Source of the DNA: Pontixanthobacter luteolus
GTDB lineage: Bacteria > Pseudomonadota > Alphaproteobacteria > Sphingomonadales > Sphingomonadaceae
Assembly: GCF_009828095.1 (NCBI RefSeq)
Contig: NZ_WTYP01000002.1
Location: forward strand, 191,001 to 255,000
Direction of reading: 5' to 3'
DNA length: 64,000 bases
Below are positions 54,765 to 61,771 of this stretch, in pieces. How positions within the stretch are numbered: the stretch's first letter is position 1; every line of letters starts with the position of its first letter. The notes beneath the pieces were generated by a model. It ran no database searches, was not told the origin of the DNA, and was given only the letters and a program-made list of their open reading frames with translations. The position numbers and the translations under genes were made by a program.

Positions 54765-57524
54765 TTGAACCAGGCGAAAATTCCCAAGCAGCGCAAGATC
54801 ATTGATCGGAAAAAGCTGAGTGGGGATATTGCCGCGCTGGTGGCAGAACATGGCGAGAAAGCGCGTCAGCCGATCATCGATCTGCTGCGCGCTGCACTCG
54901 ATGCCGGGCGTGACGAACTGGCAGAACGGCTGGCGAAGAAGCCGTCTTCCGGTCACGAATGCTCTGGCGGGCAGTCTTTCCTGATCGACCAGATCGTCAG
55001 GCTGATCCACGACCATGTGATCGAAAACGTCTACCCGCCGGGCAATCGGTCAGCCAGCGAACGCATGACCGTGACGGCGGTTGGCGGCTATGGCCGCGCA
55101 GAGATGGCGCCCCATTCAGACGTCGACATCGCTTTCCTGACGCCGTCACGCCGCACCCCGTGGTGCGAACAGGTGATCGAGGCGATACTCTATTTCCTGT
55201 GGGATCTGGGCCTGCAGGTCGGCCATTCCAGCCGCACGCTGGACGAGATGGTCAAGATGGCCAAGAGCGACCTGACCATTCGCACAGCATTGCTCGAAGG
55301 CCGCTATGTCTGGGGCGACCGCGAATTGTATGAAGAGGCCGGTCGGCGCTTCTATTCCGAAGTGGTGAACGGCACCGAACAGACATTTGTCACCGAGAAG
55401 CTGCAGGAGCGGAACGAACGGCATAGGCGGCTTGGCAACAGCCGGTATCTGGTCGAACCCAATGTGAAAGACGGCAAGGGCGGCCTGCGCGACCTGCACA
55501 CGCTGTACTGGATCGGGAAATACATTCACAAGGTTCGCAGCGCATCCGAACTGGTCGATGTCGGCTTGTTCACCCCGCAGGAATATCGTTCTTTCCGCCG
55601 CGCCGAAGGGTTCATGCTGGCGGTCAGATGCCACTTGCACATCATCACTGGCCGCGCCGAAGACCGGCTTACTTTCGACATGCAGCGGGAAATCGCCAGC
55701 CGGATGAATTTTGCCGACCGGACCGGCAAGAGCGCAGTCGAACGCTTCATGCAGTTCTATTTCATCCAGGCCAAACGGGTCGGCAGCCTGACCGGCATAT
55801 TCTTGGCTCATATCGACGAACAATTCGCTCAAAAGCGGGCCCGCAAGGGTTTCTTTGCCGGGTTCACAGTACGGCCGCGTATGCTCAAGGGATACCGCGT
55901 CTATGGCGGCAAGATCGCCGCGCCGGGCGACAAATGGTTTCAGGATGACCCCGTCCGCCTGATCGAGATTTTCCAGATCGCAGAGTCTGAAGGGTTGGAA
56001 ATCCACCCGGAAACGATGCGCCAGGCGGATCGGGATTCGGCGCTGATCAAGGCCGACATCCAGAACGATCCGCGTGCAAATGCACTGTTTCTGGACCTGC
56101 TGGCTGGTCGCAATGACCCGGAAATGGTCCTGCGCTGGATGAACGAGGCTGGCGTTTTCGGACGCTTCGTGCCCGATTTCGGCAAGGTCAATTCGCAGAT
56201 GCAGTTCGACATGTATCACCATTATACAGTCGACGAACATACAATCCGCGCAATCGGCCTGCTCAACCGGATCGAGAAGGGTGAACTGACAAAGGATCAC
56301 CCACGATCCGCCAAGTTGATTCACCGCGTCAATTCACGGCGCGCCCTGTATGTGGCGGTGCTGCTGCACGATATCGCCAAGGGCCGCGGCGGCGATCATT
56401 CGGTGCTGGGCGGGGATGTGGCGGAAAAGCTGTGCCCGCGTTTCGGGCTGGATGATCAGGAAACGTCGCTGGTCGCATGGCTGGTGAGGCAGCATTTGTT
56501 GATGAGCGCCACTGCTTTCAAACGCGATCTGACCGATCCGAAAACGATCGAGGATTTCGTGATCGAGGTGCAGAGCCTGGAGCGTCTGCGCAACCTCATG
56601 ATCCTGACCGCTGTCGATATCCGCGCGGTCGGCCCTGGCACATGGAACAGCTGGAAAGGCCAGCTGCTGGGCGAACTGTATGACAATGCGCAGGAACGCT
56701 TGCGGCTTGGCCATGTCAGACACGGGCGCAAGGAACGCGTTGCCGCGAAGAAAGCGGTGGTGGCCGAAGAACTGGCAGACCGCAGCGAACTGGTCGACGA
56801 GGTCGGCAAATTCTTTGGCGATGCCTACTGGATTGCCGAGCCCGAAGACGTGATCTCGCGCAATCTGGTGCAGTACAAGGTGGCTCGCGGGCTGGAAGAA
56901 CAGCTGTCGATCCACTGCGAATACTACGCCGCGAGAGGTGCGACGCTGGTCAGCGTTATCGCGGCCGACCACCCTGGGCTGTTTTACCGCATCGCCGGCG
57001 GTATCCATCTGGCTGGCGGCAACATCATCGATGCCCGCATTCACACCACGCAAAGCGGTTGGGCGGTCGATAATTTCCTGGTTCAGGATCCATCAGGTTC
57101 ACCATTCCGGGAGGAACGCCAGCTGGGCCGCATCAAGACGAGCATCAGCGATGCACTGGCCAACCGGATTGAACTGGCACCGCAGCTCGCGAAACGGCCG
57201 CTGCCAATCTCGCGCTCCAAGGCTTTCGTTGTCCAGCCGAGGGTTATCTTCGACAATCGCGCGTCGAACCGTTTTACGGTGATCGAGGTGAACGCCCGCG
57301 ACCGTCCCGCGCTGCTCAACAGGCTGGCCCGCGAACTGTTCGAAAATCAGCTGATCGTTCAATCCGCGCACGTTACAGCCTATGGTGAACGCGCCGCAGA
57401 CACATTTTACGTGACCGATTTGCTGGGGCAGAAAATCACCAGTTCAGAACGGCTTGCATCGGTTGAGAAGGCCTTGCTCGACGCTGCAAGCGACCGACGC
57501 CAGGCGGAGCTGGAAAGCGTTTAG
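54765..57524 (+). CDS. glnD: Bifunctional PII uridylyltransferase / uridylyl-removing enzyme
   Basis: 919 residues. A TTG start at 54765 follows AGGA. The nucleotidyltransferase site GGYGRAEMAPHSDVD lies at residues 107-121. The HD domain, with LLHDIAKGRGGDHS, removes uridylyl groups. Two ACT-like domains occupy the C-terminal 200 residues (LVSVIAADHPGLFYRIAGGIHL and VIEVNARDRPALLNRLARELFENQ), sensing glutamine. GlnD modifies PII proteins to report nitrogen status. No glnB gene is nearby. Confidence 0.95.
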   Translation: MNQAKIPKQRKIIDRKKLSGDIAALVAEHGEKARQPIIDLLRAALDAGRDELAERLAKKPSSGHECSGGQSFLIDQIVRLIHDHVIENVYPPGNRSASERMTVTAVGGYGRAEMAPHSDVDIAFLTPSRRTPWCEQVIEAILYFLWDLGLQVGHSSRTLDEMVKMAKSDLTIRTALLEGRYVWGDRELYEEAGRRFYSEVVNGTEQTFVTEKLQERNERHRRLGNSRYLVEPNVKDGKGGLRDLHTLYWIGKYIHKVRSASELVDVGLFTPQEYRSFRRAEGFMLAVRCHLHIITGRAEDRLTFDMQREIASRMNFADRTGKSAVERFMQFYFIQAKRVGSLTGIFLAHIDEQFAQKRARKGFFAGFTVRPRMLKGYRVYGGKIAAPGDKWFQDDPVRLIEIFQIAESEGLEIHPETMRQADRDSALIKADIQNDPRANALFLDLLAGRNDPEMVLRWMNEAGVFGRFVPDFGKVNSQMQFDMYHHYTVDEHTIRAIGLLNRIEKGELTKDHPRSAKLIHRVNSRRALYVAVLLHDIAKGRGGDHSVLGGDVAEKLCPRFGLDDQETSLVAWLVRQHLLMSATAFKRDLTDPKTIEDFVIEVQSLERLRNLMILTAVDIRAVGPGTWNSWKGQLLGELYDNAQERLRLGHVRHGRKERVAAKKAVVAEELADRSELVDEVGKFFGDAYWIAEPEDVISRNLVQYKVARGLEEQLSIHCEYYAARGATLVSVIAADHPGLFYRIAGGIHLAGGNIIDARIHTTQSGWAVDNFLVQDPSGSPFREERQLGRIKTSISDALANRIELAPQLAKRPLPISRSKAFVVQPRVIFDNRASNRFTVIEVNARDRPALLNRLARELFENQLIVQSAHVTAYGERAADTFYVTDLLGQKITSSERLASVEKALLDAASDRRQAELESV

Positions 57525-57536
57525 TCGGATGGCGGT

Positions 57537-57550
57537 TGTGTTTTAACACA
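57537..57550 (+). promoter_or_regulatory. Palindrome upstream of the TonB receptor gene
   Basis: TGTGTT-TT-AACACA, with 6-bp perfect arms, 48 bases before the start codon. A likely binding site for a dimeric regulator; no -35/-10 pair is certain. Confidence 0.45.
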
Positions 57551-57553
57551 TTT

Positions 57554-57589
57554 TCCCTAGAGGCCCCGCGACACGTTTCAATCTAGGGA
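57554..57589 (+). promoter_or_regulatory. Hairpin that could hide the TonB receptor ribosome binding site
   Basis: TCCCTAGA (57554-57561) pairs perfectly with TCTAGGGA (57582-57589). The second arm contains most of the Shine-Dalgarno AGGGAG (57585-57590) of the receptor gene, so folding would block ribosome access. The loop is 20 bases. Confidence 0.5.
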
Positions 57590-57598
57590 GAATTCTAC

Positions 57599-59911
57599 GT
57601 GAAATCTTATTCCTCTTTGCGCGCCCTTGCTCTGCTCGGTGCGGGCATGGCGCTTATGCCGCAGACTGCTCTGGCGCAGGACGCCAACGACCAGGAAGAG
57701 CAGTCCGAAGGCCGCGCAAGCGCACTGGATAGCTTCGACGTAATCGTTGTTACCGGCACCAAAACCAAGGACGCCGAAGACGTGCAGGATGCACCTGTCG
57801 CGATTACCGCGTTCAACGCGGAAAGCCTCGAAGCACTCAAGGTTCGCGACGTGCAGTCGCTGACGTATTCCGCCCCTAACGTTTCGCTCGACCAGGTCGG
57901 CACCAGCCGTGGTACCGCGAACTTCTCGATCCGCGGTCTGGGCATCAACAGCTCGATCCCGTCGATTGATCCGACCGTCGGCGTGTTTGTCGATGGTGTA
58001 TACCTCGGCTTCAATGGCGGCGTCGTGTTCGATCTGTTCGACCTAGACAGCGTTGAAATCCTGCGCGGTCCGCAAGGCGTGCTGTTTGGTCGCAACGTAA
58101 CCGGCGGCGCGGTTCTGCTGAACACCGGCAACCCGACCGAAGAATTCCAGGGCAAGTTCCGTGCAGCCGTTGACGGTCCGTTCGTCGATGGCGGCCGCGG
58201 CGGCGCCAACTACACCGTCAGCGGTGTCGTTTCCGGCCCGATCGTTGAAGATACGCTGCTGTTCAAACTGGGCGCGTATTACAACAAGGATGAAGGTTAC
58301 TTCACCAACCTGTTCAACAACACCAACCACGGCGCAGCGGAAACAAAGATCTTCCGCGGCGCATTGGAAGGCCGCTTCGGCGACCTGACACTGACCGGCA
58401 AGCTCGACTATTTCGAGAGCGATGGCGATGGACCTTCGGGCCAGAACCGCGGCCTGTTTTCGCGTGACACATTCGACATGTCGATCGACGAAGAAGGTTT
58501 CTACGCGAACGAAATCTGGACCGGCAGCCTGACCGCTGAACTCGAAGTTGGTCCGGGCACCCTGACCAACATCTTCGGCTACCGCGAGTATTCCGCCGTC
58601 ACACAGGGCGACATCGATTCGCTGCCGATCTTCGGCTTCCACTCCGGCACGGAAACAGAGCAGGAGCAGATTTCGAACGAACTGCGCTATGCCATGAGCT
58701 TCGACGGTCTCGAACTGACCGTTGGCGGTTTCTATTTCGACCAGTCGATTGCTTACACTGAAACCCGCGATCTTCCTCCGCTCAGCCCGCTGACTTTCTA
58801 CGGTGGTGGTCAGCAGGATCACGAAGTCATCGGTGCCTTCGCACAGGGCCAGTTCTACCTGACCGACGCGCTGAGCGTGATTGCCGGTCTTCGGTGGTCG
58901 CGTGAAGAAAAAGACGCAGGCGTCACTTATGTCCGCCCGCGTCCGGCATGTTCGGTGGTTGACGGCACCTGCCCGACCACGGGCACGAACCCGTTCATCC
59001 CGACAGAGAATAACGGCTTCACCGACAATGAAAGCTGGTCGAACTGGTCGCCGAAAATCGGCCTGCAGTACGAATTCGACAACAGCCAGCTCTACGCACA
59101 CTGGACCCGCGGCTATCGTTCGGGCGGATACAACTTCCGTATCACCAACGCGACCGTGTTCGAAAACGTGGTCGTACCGGCAACCGGCGGCAACTTCGCG
59201 TTTGATGAAGAGCGCGTCGATAACTACGAAATCGGCGGTAAATTCCAGACCTTCGATCGTGCTTTGACGCTGAACGCAGCCGCTTACATCACCAAGATTT
59301 CCGACATGCAGCGCGAAGTGAACCAGTCGTCGGCAACCGCCGGTGTCTCGCAGTTCATTCTGAACACTGCCGACGCAACAATCTTTGGTGTTGAAGCGGA
59401 AGCCCGTATGCGCGTTTCGGACAGCCTGCTGTTCACCGCCAATATCGGCATCATCAACGCGGAATACGATTCTGTCGCATTCGACATTTCGGGTGACGGC
59501 GTGATCGACGGTAACGATCTGGCGCTTAAGCTGCCGCGCGTTCCCGACATGACTTGGGGTGTTGGCGCGATCCACGAACTGGATCTCGGCAGCAGCTCGG
59601 TCGTCAGCCGCGTGAACCTGCAGTACCGCGATGAATTCGCCTATACCGACAACAATTTCGGTTACATTCAGGACATGACCAGCCTCGACGCTAACGTGAC
59701 CTGGAATACCCCGATCGACGGTCTGGCGTTCTCGGTTTACGGCAAGAACCTGCTCGACGGCGTTCAGGCCGGTGGTGACACACAGCTGCCATTCGGCGGC
59801 CCGCTGTCCAACGGCGTGAACCGTCCGTTCGACGAAAACCCGGCTGGCGGCACACTTTCGCCGCTCAGCAAGGGTCGTCAGGTTGGCGCAGAAGTGACTT
59901 TCCAGTTCTGA
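57599..59911 (+). CDS. TonB-dependent outer-membrane receptor
   Basis: 770 residues from a GTG with AGGGAG upstream. Signal peptide ending at TALA-Q (residue 26). A TonB box FDVIVVT, the plug domain (about 50-170: VQDAPVAITAFNAESLEALKVRDVQSLTYSAPN), SIRGLGINSSIPSIDPTVGVFVDGVYLG, and a C-terminal beta-barrel ending in Phe (EVTFQF). Residues 629-640 form an EF-hand-type calcium loop (DISGDGVIDGND). It imports an unknown ligand, perhaps a siderophore or a carbohydrate, through the outer membrane. Transcription ends at the terminator at 59944. Confidence 0.94.
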   Translation: MKSYSSLRALALLGAGMALMPQTALAQDANDQEEQSEGRASALDSFDVIVVTGTKTKDAEDVQDAPVAITAFNAESLEALKVRDVQSLTYSAPNVSLDQVGTSRGTANFSIRGLGINSSIPSIDPTVGVFVDGVYLGFNGGVVFDLFDLDSVEILRGPQGVLFGRNVTGGAVLLNTGNPTEEFQGKFRAAVDGPFVDGGRGGANYTVSGVVSGPIVEDTLLFKLGAYYNKDEGYFTNLFNNTNHGAAETKIFRGALEGRFGDLTLTGKLDYFESDGDGPSGQNRGLFSRDTFDMSIDEEGFYANEIWTGSLTAELEVGPGTLTNIFGYREYSAVTQGDIDSLPIFGFHSGTETEQEQISNELRYAMSFDGLELTVGGFYFDQSIAYTETRDLPPLSPLTFYGGGQQDHEVIGAFAQGQFYLTDALSVIAGLRWSREEKDAGVTYVRPRPACSVVDGTCPTTGTNPFIPTENNGFTDNESWSNWSPKIGLQYEFDNSQLYAHWTRGYRSGGYNFRITNATVFENVVVPATGGNFAFDEERVDNYEIGGKFQTFDRALTLNAAAYITKISDMQREVNQSSATAGVSQFILNTADATIFGVEAEARMRVSDSLLFTANIGIINAEYDSVAFDISGDGVIDGNDLALKLPRVPDMTWGVGAIHELDLGSSSVVSRVNLQYRDEFAYTDNNFGYIQDMTSLDANVTWNTPIDGLAFSVYGKNLLDGVQAGGDTQLPFGGPLSNGVNRPFDENPAGGTLSPLSKGRQVGAEVTFQF

Positions 59912-59943
59912 TCCAACTGCAAACTGCAAATTGCAATCGAAGA

Positions 59944-59970
59944 GGGCGTCCCGATCGGGGCGCCCTTTTT
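59944..59970 (+). terminator. Intrinsic terminator of the TonB receptor gene
   Basis: GGGCG-T-CCCG and CGGG-G-CGCCC pair (one G-T) around a short loop, followed by TTTTT, 33 bases after the stop. Confidence 0.85.
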
Positions 59971-59974
59971 GTAT

Positions 59975-60442
59975 TCAGTCCTGTGCCGCCAGCAGGAGCA
60001 GCGCGATCTTCTGATCATCGAAACCGACGAACGCCCATTCGACGTTCGCGGCCGAAACGGGATTCCAGCCAAAATCCATCCGGTTGGTCAGGATCGTACG
60101 GGAACGGGGTTCGAAGCAGGCCAGAAATTCGCGGCCGCATTGCCTGGCCCGTCCTTCGCCCAGCCAGCTGCGCCTGGGCAAGACCATGTTCTGGCTCAGC
60201 GCGTCTGCAAAGAATGCGATGGCAGACCGCGGCGCGCTGTCATCGTCCGACGGGTCGAGCATTTCCCAGTTCGCGCCAATCGGCCTGAGCCCTTGCGACT
60301 GGACAAACTGATCGGCCACATCCGTATGCATGATCGAAGGAGCATCCAGCTCCCCGGCCGCGAACAACACGCCCGCCTGCTGTTCCAGCGGTTCGCGCCA
60401 ATCGGCGATAAACCGGTCCAGCGCGGCGGGCCTGCTTGTCAT
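59975..60442 (-). CDS. Hypothetical protein coupled to yggS
   Basis: 155 residues. The ATG overlaps the yggS stop by 4 bases (ATGA); longer upstream starts within yggS are rejected. The sequence is soluble with WREPLEQQAGVLFAAGELDAPSIMHTDVADQFV, and LPRRSWLGEGRARQCGREFLACFEPRSRTIL. No signal peptide and no known family motif are seen. Coupled translation suggests a role linked to YggS, or simply operon placement. Confidence 0.7.
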   Translation of the reverse strand: MTSRPAALDRFIADWREPLEQQAGVLFAAGELDAPSIMHTDVADQFVQSQGLRPIGANWEMLDPSDDDSAPRSAIAFFADALSQNMVLPRRSWLGEGRARQCGREFLACFEPRSRTILTNRMDFGWNPVSAANVEWAFVGFDDQKIALLLLAAQD

Positions 60443-61113
60443 CCGCGCTCGCCGAACAGTGCCGTGCCGACGCGGATGTGGGTTGCACCCAGCATGATTG
60501 CGACCGGGTAATCGCTGCTCATCCCCATGCTCAGCCCTTCCAGACCGTTGTCTTCGGCCAGCTTGGCAAGAAATGCGAAGAACGGTGCCGGCTCGATACC
60601 GGCGGGCGGAATGCACATCAGGCCGGCGACCGGAACGCCGGCGCTGCGTGCCTGCTCGATAAAAGCAGGCAGTTCGCCAATCGGGCAGCCGCCTTTCTGA
60701 TCTTCATCACCGATATTGACCTGAATGAAACACGGTACCCGTTTGCCGGTTTTGTCCATTGCCTTGGCCAGAGCCTTCAGCAGGCTGGGCCGGTCGAGCG
60801 AGTGGATGCAATCGAACAATTCGACGGCATCTTCCGCCTTGTTTGACTGCAATTGCCCGATCAGGTGCAACTGCGCATCGGGATAGTCCTGCTTCAGCGC
60901 TGGCCATTTCTCCTGCGCTTCCTGAACGCGGTTTTCACCGAAGACCCGGTGCCCTTCGGCCAGTAGCGGCGAGATCTTGTCTGGCCCTTGTGTCTTGCTG
61001 ACTGCGATCAGGGTTATGTCATCGGTATCGCGGCGGGCGATCCTGGCCGTCTTGGCGATTTCTGCATTTACCGTTTCCAGCGGGCTGGCGGAGGATTTGG
61101 GTGTATTGTCCAT
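60439..61113 (-). CDS. yggS: YggS/PLPBP-family pyridoxal phosphate homeostasis protein
   Basis: 224 residues. The PLP-binding Lys lies in LIAVSKTQ, and GENRVQEAQEKWP, HLIGQLQSNKAEDAVELFDCIHSLDR, GLMCIPPAG and GMSSDYPVAIMLGATHIRVGTALFG are family hallmarks (the SSDYPVAI block binds the phosphate). The protein binds PLP and keeps vitamin B6 levels balanced in the cytoplasm. Its start codon overlaps that of the divergent thiE gene by two bases (CATG). Confidence 0.94.
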   Translation of the reverse strand: MDNTPKSSASPLETVNAEIAKTARIARRDTDDITLIAVSKTQGPDKISPLLAEGHRVFGENRVQEAQEKWPALKQDYPDAQLHLIGQLQSNKAEDAVELFDCIHSLDRPSLLKALAKAMDKTGKRVPCFIQVNIGDEDQKGGCPIGELPAFIEQARSAGVPVAGLMCIPPAGIEPAPFFAFLAKLAEDNGLEGLSMGMSSDYPVAIMLGATHIRVGTALFGERG

Positions 61114-61678
61114 GGCGCGCCGCTATAACGTCCGCGTGGCGCAAGACCAGACCCCCCGGCCCCTGCCAGAGCTTTGGCTGCTGAGTGATGCGCGCAACGA
61201 TGCGGTCCTGGACGAGGTTCTGGCACAGCTGCCGGAACAGTCCGGCTTCATCTTTCGCCATTATCATCTGGACCCGGCGCAGCGGCGAACGAGATTTCAA
61301 CAATTGCAGGAAATCGCGCGCAAGCGGCGGCATCTGGTCGTCGTCTCCGGATCGCCGGTTCTGGCCCTGAAATGGGGCGCCGACGGGGTATATGGCCCGG
61401 CTGAAGCGATGCCGCACGGCGGCGATCTGCTCAAGCTGGCGACCGCGCACAATGCCAAGGAGATCGTCTCAGCCGACAGGACCGGGGCGGATGCGATACT
61501 GCTTTCGCCTGTCTTCTCCACTGCATCGCATCCCGGCGCGAAACCGCTTGGCCCGGTTCGTTTCCGTCTGCTCGCCCGCAAAGCGAAAGCGCCTGTGATC
61601 GCATTGGGCGGGATGAACCGGGATACTGCCAAACGGCTCGGCTGGCCGCGCTGGGCGGCGATAGACGGCCTGTCCTAG
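61112..61678 (+). CDS. Thiamine phosphate synthase
   Basis: 188 residues from the ATG at 61112, whose A and T are shared with the divergent yggS start. A GTG 24 bases later is an alternative start, and neither has a strong Shine-Dalgarno. The TenI/ThiE family features are GADGVYGPAEAMPHG, and ADAILLSPVFSTASHPGAKPLG, with a C-terminal VIALGGMNRDTAKRLG phosphate loop. It probably joins the thiazole and pyrimidine halves of thiamine phosphate. A TenI-like paralogue without synthase activity is possible because the usual SxH catalytic residues are not all visible. Confidence 0.78.
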   Translation: MARRYNVRVAQDQTPRPLPELWLLSDARNDAVLDEVLAQLPEQSGFIFRHYHLDPAQRRTRFQQLQEIARKRRHLVVVSGSPVLALKWGADGVYGPAEAMPHGGDLLKLATAHNAKEIVSADRTGADAILLSPVFSTASHPGAKPLGPVRFRLLARKAKAPVIALGGMNRDTAKRLGWPRWAAIDGLS

Positions 61679-61771
61679 GAAGGCCGCGCTACGCAGTTCG
61701 TCGCAGGGATTCTTGACGCACGAGTCCTGCGCAGTCCATGGTGCAAATTCACGGGTTCAAAGGGGTTTAAT

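Noticed and set aside
58043-59929. 628-codon minus-strand open frame antisense to the TonB receptor
   Set aside because: The receptor frame has signal peptide, TonB box, plug and terminal Phe; the antisense frame has none of these.
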